Assembly (NCBI RefSeq): GCF_009796785.1
Contig: NZ_CP047026.1
Location: 1,448,001-1,512,000, forward strand
Origin: Polaribacter sp. L3A8
GTDB taxonomy: Bacteria; Bacteroidota; Bacteroidia; Flavobacteriales; Flavobacteriaceae
Direction: 5' to 3'
Length of the DNA stretch: 64,000 bases
Notes under the pieces: model-generated
Database searches by the model: none
Told to the model about the DNA's origin: nothing
Seen by the model: only the letters and a program-made list of their open reading frames with translations
Translations under genes and position numbers: made by a program
Shown: in pieces, positions 43,626 through 53,151 of the stretch
Layout: the number at the start of each line of letters is the position of its first letter
Position numbering within the stretch: position 1 is the first letter of the stretch

Positions 43626-44774
43626 TTAGTTTGCCTTATTTTTAAGCGCAATTACATTATTATATACTTCTTTTGGTTTATCATCTCGTCCAAAAAGTAA
43701 TGGATAATTTGTTCTCCCTTTAATTGGCCAATCATTTAACCAAGATTGCCCATCGTTAACTCCCCAAAAAGTAACACGGCTAATTTTATCTTTGTGTTTT
43801 AAGAAAAGATTAAATATATCTTCATAACGTTTTGTTATTTTTAGTTCTAATTCTTCAGATAATCCATTTGGATAAGGATTCATTTTAGGGTCATTCTCAT
43901 AACTCTCATAGCTTTGTTCTACAGCTGCTCCATCCAATTCCCAGGGGTTTGGTAGCACAGTAATATCCAACTCTGTAAACATTACTTTTACTCCTAAATC
44001 TGAATATGCAATTATACTGTTTTCAATGTCTTCTAAAGACGGACCTTCTAGACTCCAATGTGCTTGCATACCTACACCATCAACTTTAATACTTTTTGCT
44101 TGTAGATTTTTTACAATTCTAATAACTCCTTCTCTTTTTGCTGGTTTCCAAAGATTGTAATCGTTGTAGACTAGCTCTGCATCTGGTGCTGCTTTTTCGG
44201 CAAGTTTAAAAGCTAATTCTAAATAGCTTTCATCTCCAAAAATTTTATAAAATAGAGATTCTCTTGGAGACCCATCTTCATTTAAAGCTTCATTTACAAC
44301 ATCCCAAGAATCAATTTTCCCTTTATATCTACCTGCAATGGTATTTATATGCTTTGTAATATTATTTACTAAAGTGTCTTTATTTGTAATTTCATGAACC
44401 CAAGGCGCAAGTTGACTGTGCCAAAGCAAGGTATGCCCCACAACATGCATGTTATTTTTATTACCAAAAGCAACATAAGCATCTGATACCTCAAAATTAT
44501 AAGTGTCTTTTTTAGGGTGAATTTGCTCCCATTTTAAATCGTTCTCTGGAGTAATGGCATTAAACTCTCTTGTTATTAAAGTTGTTTGTACTGCATTTAC
44601 TTCTTTAATTTGACCTGTATTAAGTGCTGTTCCTAGTAAAAAATCTTCTTTAAAACTATCTTTTAAAGACGTCTTGTTTTGAGGTGTTTCTTTAACAGTT
44701 TCTTTTTTTGCTTCTTTACAGCTTAAAAGGCAAATTGATAATAAGAGTAACGTTGTATTAATTTTATTAAACAT
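43626..44774 (-). CDS. GH10 endo-1,4-beta-xylanase (lipoprotein)
   Basis: This 382-residue protein has a lipoprotein signal with Cys19 (CLLSCKE) and a complete GH10 TIM barrel. Glu162 in DSWDVVNEAL is the acid/base and Glu268 in VMFTELDI the nucleophile; GHTLLWHSQ and YNDYN are further GH10 marks. It hydrolyses internal bonds in xylan, presumably at the cell surface or in the periplasm. It lies 12 bases before the symporter gene in the reading direction. Confidence 0.95.
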   Translation of the reverse strand: MFNKINTTLLLLSICLLSCKEAKKETVKETPQNKTSLKDSFKEDFLLGTALNTGQIKEVNAVQTTLITREFNAITPENDLKWEQIHPKKDTYNFEVSDAYVAFGNKNNMHVVGHTLLWHSQLAPWVHEITNKDTLVNNITKHINTIAGRYKGKIDSWDVVNEALNEDGSPRESLFYKIFGDESYLELAFKLAEKAAPDAELVYNDYNLWKPAKREGVIRIVKNLQAKSIKVDGVGMQAHWSLEGPSLEDIENSIIAYSDLGVKVMFTELDITVLPNPWELDGAAVEQSYESYENDPKMNPYPNGLSEELELKITKRYEDIFNLFLKHKDKISRVTFWGVNDGQSWLNDWPIKGRTNYPLLFGRDDKPKEVYNNVIALKNKAN

Positions 44775-44946
44775 ATCTATATTGTATTTATTTGTAAATT
44801 TCTATGGATGTCAGTTATTGCTATCAAGTGAGTTTTTTTTATATAAACTGACCAATAGGTCCTTTTAAAAAGTACTCCTTGATATTGGTTTAAAATTAAC
44901 TGTAAAATGTAGATTACTGTAAAACAAATACTGCTTTTAGTAGAAA

Positions 44947-44967
44947 AATTCTTGCATTATAAGAATT
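44947..44967 (-). terminator. weak terminator after the epimerase gene
   Basis: AATTCTT and AAGAATT pair around a seven-base loop and are followed on the minus strand by five T. The 229-base spacer 44775-45003 also likely holds a promoter for the next gene, but no clear element is seen. Confidence 0.4.
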
Positions 44968-45003
44968 AAATTCTATTTTAAAAGTGTTACTTAATTCTAG
45001 CAA

Positions 45004-46053
45004 TCACTTATAAACACTAAACTTATAAATAGTTCTTGAAAAATACTTTTCTCTTGGTAGTAATAAGGTTGATGGAAAGCTGGTTTGATTAGGACTATTT
45101 GGAAAATGTTGCGTCTCTAAACAAAACGCTGCTCTTTTTTGATATAAAATATCGTTTTTGCCTTCTAAGTTATTTAGATGATTGCCTGAATAAAATTGTA
45201 CTCCGGGTTCGGTAGTATAAACCTCTAAACTTCTGCCAGATTTTTCATCAACTACTTTTGCAACAAAACCAGCATTCACATCGTCCAAAACAAAATTATG
45301 ATCAAAACCACTACCTAATACTATTTGTTGATGTTCTTTATTAATAACTTTCTTTAAGGTTTTTAGTTTTCTAAAATCGAAAGGAGAATTCGTAACATTT
45401 TCTAAACTACCCAAAGGAACCATTTTATCATTTACAGGTAAATAATGACTTGCCTTTATTTGAAATAAATGATTCTCTATGGATTTATTAAAATCGCCCG
45501 ATAAATTAAAGTAAGAATGATTTGTTAAGTTTACTACCGTTTTTGCATCTGAAATTGCAGAATATTCTATTTGTAATTCATTTTTATCTGTTAACGTATA
45601 CACTACTTTCACTTCTAAATTACCCGGAAAACCCTGATCTAAATGTTTTGAAAAATAAGTTAATTCTAAAGTAGAATCTGATAGTTGTTTTGCTTGCCAA
45701 ACAACAGCATGAAAACCTTTTTCACCTCCATGTAATTGGTTTTCTGATTCGTTTTTAGCCAATAAAAACTCATTATTATCTATGCTAAATTTACCATTTG
45801 CAATTCTATTTCCATAACGACCAATAATAGCTCCAAAAAAATGATCTGGCTTTTCTAAATAATCTTTTGCAGAATCGTAGCCTAAAACAACATCTTTAAA
45901 AACACCATTTTTATCAGGAACAAAAAGGTTTACAACCCTACCTCCATAATTGGTAATCTGACTAACAATTCCGTTCTTATTTTTTAGAGTAAATAATTTA
46001 ATTGATTTGTTATTTAAAGTATATCTAAAATTTTCAGGAGTGATTAAATTCAT
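45004..46053 (-). CDS. galM: aldose 1-epimerase (galactose mutarotase type)
   Basis: The 349-residue protein is a GalM-family mutarotase, converting alpha and beta forms of aldoses. LHGGEKGFHAVVW and NLTNHSYFNLSGD hold the conserved His residues, and LETQHFPNSPNQ the catalytic Glu. It lacks a clear signal peptide, so it is probably cytosolic. In a xylan locus it would act on xylose released by glycosidases; mutarotases are frequent in such loci. Confidence 0.93.
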   Translation of the reverse strand: MNLITPENFRYTLNNKSIKLFTLKNKNGIVSQITNYGGRVVNLFVPDKNGVFKDVVLGYDSAKDYLEKPDHFFGAIIGRYGNRIANGKFSIDNNEFLLAKNESENQLHGGEKGFHAVVWQAKQLSDSTLELTYFSKHLDQGFPGNLEVKVVYTLTDKNELQIEYSAISDAKTVVNLTNHSYFNLSGDFNKSIENHLFQIKASHYLPVNDKMVPLGSLENVTNSPFDFRKLKTLKKVINKEHQQIVLGSGFDHNFVLDDVNAGFVAKVVDEKSGRSLEVYTTEPGVQFYSGNHLNNLEGKNDILYQKRAAFCLETQHFPNSPNQTSFPSTLLLPREKYFSRTIYKFSVYK

Positions 46054-46110
46054 AAATCTATTTTAAGACTATTCAATTTTATTGATTCTAAATTATCAAA
46101 AGCAATCTGT

Positions 46111-47295
46111 TTATTGTATCGTTTCTAAAATAGCTTTTCTAGCCAATTTTGGTTGCATATCTCTATTATACAAAAGAGGGTAATTCGTTCTATTTGGTAT
46201 TGGATAATCATTTTTCCAAGACATACCATCATGAACACCCCATAAAGTTACTCTATCAATTTTATCTTTGTTCTTTACAAAAATTTCAAATAATTCTTTA
46301 TAACGATTCGCTAAATCCTGTTCTACTTCTTTAGGCAAACCATCTTTATAGGGATCTAAAAATATTTCAAACTCTTCTAATTGAAATTGTGGTTCCATCA
46401 TACTACGCCCTATTATTTGACCTTCTTTAGTAACTGGTAATACATCAACATCTAATTCCGTAATCATCACTTTTATTCCTAATGCAGCATAGGCATCAAT
46501 AGCTTCTTGAATGTACTTATTCTTAGGGAAATTAAGGCCCCAATGTGCCTGAATACCAACACCGTCAATACGAATACCTGCTTCTTTAAGCATTTTTACC
46601 ATGCGTACTATACCATCTCTTTTTTCTGGTCGCCAAGCATTAAAATCATTATAATACAATTCTGTATCAGGAGCATATTCACTAGCATATTTAAATGCCA
46701 ACTTAACCATTTCATCTCCATCTCCAATGCTATTTACCCATGTTGTAGATCTATAAGAACCATCATTGTCAATAACCTCATTAACCACGTCCCAAGCATG
46801 TACTTTACCTGCATATCTACCTGCAACAACTTTAATGTGGGTACGCAATCGTTCTTTTTGTTCTTCTAGAGTATTAGCTCCTCCTTTTTCATTGGTAAAA
46901 AACCAAGCTGGTGTTTGGTTGTGCCATATCAAAGTATGTCCAACAATAAACATGTTATTTTCTTTCCCAAAAGCAACAAATTCATCTGCAGCTTTAAAAT
47001 CATAAACTCCAGGCTTCGGATTTACCACCTCTGCTTTCATACAGTTTTCTGGTGTAATTGTATTGAACTCCTTTTTTACAATTTGGTTTAAAATATTCTC
47101 TTTTCCAGAAACAATATCATCGTTTATTGCACTACCTAATAAAAACTGTTTTTCAAAAGCGCGTTTTAGTGCAATATCTTTATTAGACACAGGTAAATTA
47201 TTACTAGTTTCTTTTGGTGTTTTATCATTATTACAACTTGTAATTGCAAGCATTAAAACACAAATTAGCGTACATGTGAATTTTGATTTTTTCAT
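46111..47295 (-). CDS. GH10 endo-1,4-beta-xylanase (lipoprotein)
   Basis: With ATG 47295 as start the product has 394 residues: a lipoprotein signal with Cys21 (AITSCNND), then a complete GH10 barrel. Glu173 in HAWDVVNEVI is the acid/base and Glu280 in VMITELDV the nucleophile. A longer frame upstream would add a second N-terminal stretch and overlap the next gene, so the inner ATG with a standard lipobox is preferred. It is closely related to the GH10 product encoded at 43626-44774 but not identical, suggesting different chain-length preference. Confidence 0.94.
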   Translation of the reverse strand: MKKSKFTCTLICVLMLAITSCNNDKTPKETSNNLPVSNKDIALKRAFEKQFLLGSAINDDIVSGKENILNQIVKKEFNTITPENCMKAEVVNPKPGVYDFKAADEFVAFGKENNMFIVGHTLIWHNQTPAWFFTNEKGGANTLEEQKERLRTHIKVVAGRYAGKVHAWDVVNEVIDNDGSYRSTTWVNSIGDGDEMVKLAFKYASEYAPDTELYYNDFNAWRPEKRDGIVRMVKMLKEAGIRIDGVGIQAHWGLNFPKNKYIQEAIDAYAALGIKVMITELDVDVLPVTKEGQIIGRSMMEPQFQLEEFEIFLDPYKDGLPKEVEQDLANRYKELFEIFVKNKDKIDRVTLWGVHDGMSWKNDYPIPNRTNYPLLYNRDMQPKLARKAILETIQ

Positions 47296-47320
47296 GAAAT
47301 TTGTTTTTTTTTTAATTATA

Positions 47321-48265
47321 TTAATTAGTATATCGAACGCCTTTAACATTCATTTGTAAAGTATAAACAGAATTTAAAGCAGTTATAAAAAGTGTTTTAA
47401 AGTCTTTACCTCCAAATGTAACATTGCCAGTCCATCCTTTTGGAACTGCAATTTGTTCAATTTTTTCACCATCAGCATTAAAAACGGTAACACCATCAGC
47501 TCCTGTTAAATAAATATTTCCCTTATTATCTATAGTCATTCCATCAGAACCCTTAGCTTTGAATAGTTTTTTATTAGCTAAATTTCCGTTTTCTTGAACA
47601 TCAAAAACAAAAGTTTTATTGTCTGCTTGGTCTGCTACATACAATTTTCTACCATCTTTAGAACCAATAATACCATTAGGTTGCACATAATTATCATTAG
47701 ATACAATAATTGGTTTATCTGCATTGGGAGCTAAATAATAGACTCTATTTTCTTTTTGCTGTGGCTTTTTGTGAGACCACCAATCACGTTGATAATAAGG
47801 ATCTGTAAAATAAATACCTCCTTTAGCATCAACCCAAAGATCGTTTGGCCCATTTAATTTTTTGCCTTCAAAATTGCGTACTAGAACCGTTTCTTTTTTA
47901 TCTGAATTGATACGCCACAATTCGTTTTTTTCATCAGCTGCAGATAGTAAATTTCCTTCATTATCAAAATAAAGTCCGTTTGAACGACCAGAAGGTTTCA
48001 TGTATTCAGATACTAAATTGGTTTTTGCATTCCATTTTAAAATCCTATCATTTGGCTGATCGGTAAAATAAACATTACCTTCTTTATCGGCTGCCGGTCC
48101 TTCTGTAAATTCGTAATCATCTGAAATTAAGACCAATTCTGCTCCATTGACTATAATTTGATTACTCTGTTTTTTTTGAGCATTACATGAAGTACATAAT
48201 ACAAAAACCAAAATGATGCTTTTAAAACCTAAAAAGGTTTTTAATAATTTTTCTTTTACTTTCAT
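47321..48265 (-). CDS. SMP-30/gluconolactonase family protein (lipoprotein)
   Basis: The 314-residue protein has a lipoprotein-like signal with Cys27 (VLCTSCNAQ) and a six-bladed SMP-30/gluconolactonase-like propeller. EFTEGPAADKEGNVYFTD starts with the conserved metal Glu, GPNDLWVDAKGGIYFTDPYY holds the Asn/Asp ligands, and VADQADNKTF the last Asp. The family hydrolyses sugar lactones such as gluconolactone or xylonolactone. In a xylan locus, a lactone from xylose oxidation is plausible; no dehydrogenase is adjacent. Confidence 0.85.
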   Translation of the reverse strand: MKVKEKLLKTFLGFKSIILVFVLCTSCNAQKKQSNQIIVNGAELVLISDDYEFTEGPAADKEGNVYFTDQPNDRILKWNAKTNLVSEYMKPSGRSNGLYFDNEGNLLSAADEKNELWRINSDKKETVLVRNFEGKKLNGPNDLWVDAKGGIYFTDPYYQRDWWSHKKPQQKENRVYYLAPNADKPIIVSNDNYVQPNGIIGSKDGRKLYVADQADNKTFVFDVQENGNLANKKLFKAKGSDGMTIDNKGNIYLTGADGVTVFNADGEKIEQIAVPKGWTGNVTFGGKDFKTLFITALNSVYTLQMNVKGVRYTN

Positions 48266-48275
48266 TTTAATAAAT

Positions 48276-49445
48276 TTACTCTCTTACATAGTTTAAAAAT
48301 TTATTAATTTCAAACTCACCATCTAAAACACTTGCTTTAAAAACATATTTACCTGCTTTGGGAATAAAAATACGTGGTGTTGTAGTATTTGGATTATTAT
48401 TTTCGAACTCACAATCGGCAGGCCCCTCTACTTGCTCCCATACTATTTCCGGGCTAATGGCATCTTTATCGTCGTCAGTAATCACAGCCGTAATTGCAAG
48501 ACTGTTATCTGTTTTTGAATACGTATAATCAATAGAAATAGTTGGGGGTGTATTTATTGCAGAAACTAAAGCATTGGTATCATTTGCAAAGCGTTGCTCA
48601 TCCTCTATACCTGCTGCCCAAAGTGCAATACGTTGTGCAAACACCCTATTATCGGAATGACTTAAACGGGTACCAGCACCGGCATTCCAAAACAAATTAC
48701 GATCAAAAACACCTATTACTCTACCTTTACCTATTTCAGCTATTGCTAAAGCTACATCGGTATTTTCATTAAATTCACCATCATTTGAATTTACAACTAA
48801 CCTACCGCCTAATCCGCCTTCTTGCGCTTTCGCTAAAATTACTGCTGGTTTAGAAACACGAACAAAACTTACTCCTTCTCCTCTAAAAGCAACGCCTTTA
48901 TGTTTATTGTTTTTATTAATAAAATGATTTTGTACATACTCGTTCACTAGGTAGTTTCCAGCACCATTGTCGGTCAAAAAACGCATACCAAATTGCTCCA
49001 TTAAAACATTGTCAGAAATTCGCCCCACTTCATTATCAACACCTACAATGCTATATTCTCCACCAAATCCGCTATCCGACCAAGCAATTACTCCGCCACC
49101 TTTTTTTACCCAACGTTTTAAATCTTTAGCTTCTGCTTCTATAAAAACTCGCTGATTTGAGCCTAAAATTAAAACATCAATCTCCTTTAGAAATTTGGCA
49201 TTAATTACAATTTCTTGATCGTAAACTTCGCTTATTGTGCACCCAACAGCTTCCAATGCTTTTTTGAAACCACTCATACCTAAATCACCTTCATCATTCA
49301 AACGCATTTGGTGAAATGGTTCTTTACTTCCAGATGGTATCGCACCATCAGCAGCAACATCTCCATATACATAAACAATGTTTTGCGCATCTACAGCTAG
49401 AAAACAAATTAAACTTATAGCTAATAATATTATTTTATGTTTCAT
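48276..49445 (-). CDS. secreted DUF4350-like protein with C-terminal Ig/PKD-like domain
   Basis: The 389-residue protein starts with a signal peptide (about 20 residues, AVDAQ), then a glutamine-amidotransferase-like alpha/beta region (about 21-270; VLILGSNQRVFIEAEAKDLKRWVKKGGGVI) and a PKD/Ig-like beta domain (about 295-385; ITDDDKDAISPEIVWEQVEG). Proteins of this kind, related to DUF4350 and ThuA, are common in Bacteroidota sugar loci, with unknown function. A ThuA gene lies about 1.6 kb upstream in the same cluster. Confidence 0.7.
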   Translation of the reverse strand: MKHKIILLAISLICFLAVDAQNIVYVYGDVAADGAIPSGSKEPFHQMRLNDEGDLGMSGFKKALEAVGCTISEVYDQEIVINAKFLKEIDVLILGSNQRVFIEAEAKDLKRWVKKGGGVIAWSDSGFGGEYSIVGVDNEVGRISDNVLMEQFGMRFLTDNGAGNYLVNEYVQNHFINKNNKHKGVAFRGEGVSFVRVSKPAVILAKAQEGGLGGRLVVNSNDGEFNENTDVALAIAEIGKGRVIGVFDRNLFWNAGAGTRLSHSDNRVFAQRIALWAAGIEDEQRFANDTNALVSAINTPPTISIDYTYSKTDNSLAITAVITDDDKDAISPEIVWEQVEGPADCEFENNNPNTTTPRIFIPKAGKYVFKASVLDGEFEINKFLNYVRE

Positions 49446-49578
49446 ATTTTTATTTTTAGTGATACATTATTAATAGTATATAAAATGCGTATTGAATTTT
49501 CGATAATGGAATATTATTCCTTTTTTTATTATATAAATTGAGGATATTTTTAATAGAATTTCATCTAAAATGATTCAA

Positions 49579-50988
49579 CTATATCCCCATAAGTTTCTCT
49601 ATTTTTTTTGGTAAATCTGTATTATCGAAATACTCAGAGAACTCGTCTTGACCTTTACCTATAACTTTAACAGGAATCGGTGTGCCAGAATGATCGCCAG
49701 AACCCCAACTTATTCCTGCCTTTTTATTTAAAATATAGGCTGCTGTTTCTCCAATGGATTTTACCTCGGTTTTACTTAAATAATCGGCATCCGCATTTAC
49801 GTTCTTATTTCCTTTAAACTGTTTGTTGTAGGCTGATTTTAATAAGGCTAATTCTTTATCATCTAAAAACAAACCGATATCATTGTTTCCTAAACCAAAA
49901 TCTGCCTGTACTAAATCTAAAATAGTATTGAAAGAAACTTCTGGATCCGTATTTTTAAGTTCAGTCATTTTTCTTTTAAACTCTTGAACTGAAATTATTT
50001 GGTATTTCAACAATTCAGGATGTGTGGCATAATTTATCCCTGTAGTTAGAGCGCCTGTTTCATGGTCTGCAGTAACTATTATTAATGTTTCATCTGGTCG
50101 TTCTTTATAAAACTCATAGGCTTCTTTAATTGCATCATTAAAAGCGATTACTTCATGAACCATGGATACACCATCGTTTCCATGACAAGCCCAATCAATT
50201 TTACCTCCTTCTACCATCATAAAAAAACCTTTATCATTGTCAATTACTTCAATTCCTTTTTTTGTGAAATCGGCAAGAGAAAGCGCGCCTTCTTTTTTAT
50301 CAATAGCCCAGTAAAATTCTCCTGAAGGATACATTTCAGGATTTATGGCAATTATTTTTTCATCACCATTTTTTAGTTTATTAAATTCCTTATGAGAATC
50401 TGCAATGGTATAGCCCTTTTTAATAGCATTTTCAAATGAATCTGGTTGATCTCCTTTTTTTCCTTTAGGATGATGAAAACCTCCGCCTCCAAAATAATCG
50501 ATATTATAATTGGGTAACTCCATACTAATTTCGTAATACATATTACGAGAATCTTGATGTGCATAAAAGGAAGCTGGAGTAGCGTGATCTATCATTACAC
50601 TAGACAAGATTCCGACTTTAAAACCTGCTTTTTTTGCTTTTTGAGATATGTTTTCATAAGCTATTTTTTTATCGGGTGATTTTCCTATAATACCATTATT
50701 CGTTTTAAACCCTGTTGACATTGCTGTTGCTGCTGCACAAGATGTGGTAACATAAGAACTAGCTGAATAGTTAGTCATATTCGAGTTCACCGGAAAACTA
50801 CTCATTAATAGTTTGTCTGCTTTAATCTCATTAGATTTTACATTTAAAAACATTTCGGTAGCATAAACTTGATTTGCCCCCATACCATCACCAATAAACA
50901 GAAACACATATTTTGCATTTTGTGTTGTTTGGCTATAACCAATAGCACAAAAAAAGGCTATTGAAATTATCATTAGATTCTTTATCAT
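49579..50988 (-). CDS. alkaline phosphatase (PhoA superfamily)
   Basis: The 469-residue protein has a signal peptide (about 19 residues, IGYS) and the alkaline phosphatase fold. Asp34 in FIGDGMGANQ is a metal ligand, Ser83 in VTTSCAAATAMSTG the expected phosphoserine nucleophile, followed by DHATPASFYAH, MVEGGKIDWACHGND, TADHETG and GDHSGTPIP. The nucleophile context reads T-S-C instead of the usual D-S-A. It is periplasmic or secreted. A phosphatase among xylan genes may release phosphate from sugar phosphates or be a passenger; no phosphate genes are adjacent. Confidence 0.9.
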   Translation of the reverse strand: MIKNLMIISIAFFCAIGYSQTTQNAKYVFLFIGDGMGANQVYATEMFLNVKSNEIKADKLLMSSFPVNSNMTNYSASSYVTTSCAAATAMSTGFKTNNGIIGKSPDKKIAYENISQKAKKAGFKVGILSSVMIDHATPASFYAHQDSRNMYYEISMELPNYNIDYFGGGGFHHPKGKKGDQPDSFENAIKKGYTIADSHKEFNKLKNGDEKIIAINPEMYPSGEFYWAIDKKEGALSLADFTKKGIEVIDNDKGFFMMVEGGKIDWACHGNDGVSMVHEVIAFNDAIKEAYEFYKERPDETLIIVTADHETGALTTGINYATHPELLKYQIISVQEFKRKMTELKNTDPEVSFNTILDLVQADFGLGNNDIGLFLDDKELALLKSAYNKQFKGNKNVNADADYLSKTEVKSIGETAAYILNKKAGISWGSGDHSGTPIPVKVIGKGQDEFSEYFDNTDLPKKIEKLMGI

Positions 50989-51066
50989 AATATTTATTTT
51001 AGTAAATGTAAAGTGAGTTCTATTTTTTTGATAAAACCAAATAGGCTCTAAAATTTTGTAAATAGT

Positions 51067-51819
51067 TTATTTATGTTGCACCCAATATATTGCACCAAAA
51101 ATGTGATTCAAAAAGTTTTTGTCTTTAAACGATTCTGGTTTGTGACCTAAAGCTGTGTAAAACGATCTTCCTCCTTCATATTCTTGGTACCAAGAAATAG
51201 GATGTTCTGCTCCCATGCCTTTTAACGGAATATCATCATAACCCGCAGTAAAATCATAAGAAGCCTCATCAACAGTTAATAGAATATTCAGTTTTTCTAA
51301 ATTCATGTTTTTAAAGTTATACCATTCATCACTACGAAGCCATTTATTTGGTAGATGCCATGTTGCAGGAAAATCATTATTCTTGACGTTTACAATTGCG
51401 GCTTGTAATTTTGGATGATCTACAAATTTTGCTCCAACAAGACCATCAAACCAAGCATTATCATTTTCACCATCTGCTGTTCCGTGTATACCAACAAAGC
51501 CTCCGCCTCGTTTCATAAATGCTTTTAAAGCATCCATATGTTTTGGTGTTAAAAAATTGGCATTGGCGTTCATAAATATGACTACATCATATTTTGGTAA
51601 TTTTTCTATAAGATCATCTGGTCTTTGTGTCCAATCAAATTGAAACTGATTTTCTGCTGCCATTTCTTGAAAAGCCTCAACAGCAACAGGAATGGTATTG
51701 TAGTGCCAAGTATCATGTTGGGTAAACAATAAAACACGAAACTGGTCTTGCGCATTGGTTTTAATCATTGTAAAGAAAAATATAGTTAATAAAAGATACT
51801 TCATTGTAAAAGCTTTCAT
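51067..51819 (-). CDS. ThuA domain protein (exported)
   Basis: This roughly 250-residue protein has a signal peptide and a ThuA domain, a glutamine-amidotransferase-like fold: RVLLFTQHDTWHYNTIPVAVEAF, KYDVVIFMNANANFLTPKHMDALKAFMKRGGGFVGIHGTAD and AEHPISWYQEYEGGRSFYTALGHK. ThuA proteins occur in loci for trehalose and other sugars and possibly act on oxidised (3-keto) sugars. The start is ambiguous: ATG 51819 was used, with ATG 51804 also possible; both give a signal. It follows the TIM-barrel gene by 10 bases. Confidence 0.85.
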   Translation of the reverse strand: MKAFTMKYLLLTIFFFTMIKTNAQDQFRVLLFTQHDTWHYNTIPVAVEAFQEMAAENQFQFDWTQRPDDLIEKLPKYDVVIFMNANANFLTPKHMDALKAFMKRGGGFVGIHGTADGENDNAWFDGLVGAKFVDHPKLQAAIVNVKNNDFPATWHLPNKWLRSDEWYNFKNMNLEKLNILLTVDEASYDFTAGYDDIPLKGMGAEHPISWYQEYEGGRSFYTALGHKPESFKDKNFLNHIFGAIYWVQHK

Positions 51820-51829
51820 AAGCAAACTG

Positions 51830-53110
51830 TTATTTTAATAATTCATAATAAATATATTCCCAAGCTAAACCGACACTAAACAAAGGAGGAAAGCTATACT
51901 CTTCAACTTCGGACAAGATATATTGAACTCCAGCTATTTCTTGATAGTTAAAAATATCTTTGAAATCTATTTTACCACTTGCACCTAATTCTTTATAGTC
52001 TTTTACATGCCAACTAATAAATCGGTTAGGATAGGTTTTAAAATAATGGACAGGATTTACACCGCCCACCTGCATCCAATATACATCAGATTGAAAATAG
52101 ACATACTCAGGATTGGTGTTTTGAAGAAAATAATCATAAATAGTTACGCCTTCTACCTTTAAAAATTCATCAGCATGATTATGATACACAAACTTCAATC
52201 CGTTCTCTTTACAAAGTTTTCCAACTTTATTATAATAATTAGAATACTCTTTAAGTTCTTTAATCGTCTTAATACCTTTTAATTTACTATTTGAGGTCGA
52301 TAGATATTCAACACCTGCTTTTTTATGGTCTTGTATCGTTTTATTCCACCACGTATTTATTGCAGCATCATCATTTTTATCTTCAGGATCGAAAAAAGTC
52401 ATTGAGCCCAAAAATTTCATGCCAGATTTTTCAACCATAACCTTAAACTGCTCTGGACTTCGACCATAAAAGCCACCTTCTTTATAAACAAAAGTCTCAA
52501 CATAGCTATACCCCATTCTACCTAACTGAATTAAGGTTTGTTCTGGTTTTTTTAGCATCTCTTTGTGAACAGAAACCAATTGAATACCAATATTTTTGTC
52601 TTTAGGATTCTGCTTAATATATCTCGTTTTCCATAAACTCTTTTCATTAGTGTCAAATCCTTCCAATATAACATCCGTATAATTTTGAAAGTTAAAATCA
52701 ACCTTCATTGTTTTATTACCATTGAGATCTTTGTCTTGCATGGTCCAATGATTTTCTGAAGAAAAGGCACCTTTCCCTGTAAAAAATGCGCCTTGTGCAT
52801 TATGACCGGCAGCAAAAATAGTATCGGTAACCCTATCATAACCAATAATTTCATGCAGTATTTGATCGTATTGATTGGTACTATCTTTTTGTAAAACATC
52901 AACCGTGAGCGAATGATTATTAAAATTATTTATGCTACTCATTTTTATTTGAGGAAATTTTGCTACACTATCTGTACTAGGATCAATAGCACTTACCCAT
53001 TGACCAGCATATTGTCTAAGTCTCTCTTTTTGAGAGAATAGACTATCCTTTTCTTGAGCAAAACTGACAAATGAATTTAAAACTATTATTAAATATAGAA
53101 CGCTTTTCAT
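51830..53110 (-). CDS. exported fusion: beta domain plus AP-endonuclease-type TIM barrel
   Basis: The 426-residue protein has a signal peptide (about 18 residues, VSFAQ), an N-terminal beta-rich domain (about 27-165, opening LRQYAGQWVSAIDPSTDS and ending LWKTRYIKQN, resembling lipocalin-like DUF1579 folds), and a C-terminal sugar phosphate isomerase/epimerase-type TIM barrel (about 175-426, with YNHADEFLKVEG-like metal site and YFQSDVYWMQVGG). Such barrels isomerise or epimerise sugars. Export plus the extra domain is unusual. It precedes a ThuA gene, a pairing seen in loci for modified sugars. Confidence 0.75.
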   Translation of the reverse strand: MKSVLYLIIVLNSFVSFAQEKDSLFSQKERLRQYAGQWVSAIDPSTDSVAKFPQIKMSSINNFNNHSLTVDVLQKDSTNQYDQILHEIIGYDRVTDTIFAAGHNAQGAFFTGKGAFSSENHWTMQDKDLNGNKTMKVDFNFQNYTDVILEGFDTNEKSLWKTRYIKQNPKDKNIGIQLVSVHKEMLKKPEQTLIQLGRMGYSYVETFVYKEGGFYGRSPEQFKVMVEKSGMKFLGSMTFFDPEDKNDDAAINTWWNKTIQDHKKAGVEYLSTSNSKLKGIKTIKELKEYSNYYNKVGKLCKENGLKFVYHNHADEFLKVEGVTIYDYFLQNTNPEYVYFQSDVYWMQVGGVNPVHYFKTYPNRFISWHVKDYKELGASGKIDFKDIFNYQEIAGVQYILSEVEEYSFPPLFSVGLAWEYIYYELLK

Positions 53111-53151
53111 TTTTTTAAATTTATTTTAAAACACTAGTTTACAGACTCCTA

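Noticed and set aside
46507-47005. Plus-strand frames inside the GH10 and lactonase genes
   Set aside because: They are shadows with Cys/Ile-rich, unlikely composition; the minus-strand GH10 gene explains the region.
47296-47349. Longer N-terminus for the GH10 xylanase at 46111
   Set aside because: The extension would overlap the lactonase gene and move the lipoprotein signal inside the chain; the ATG at 47295 gives a standard lipobox.
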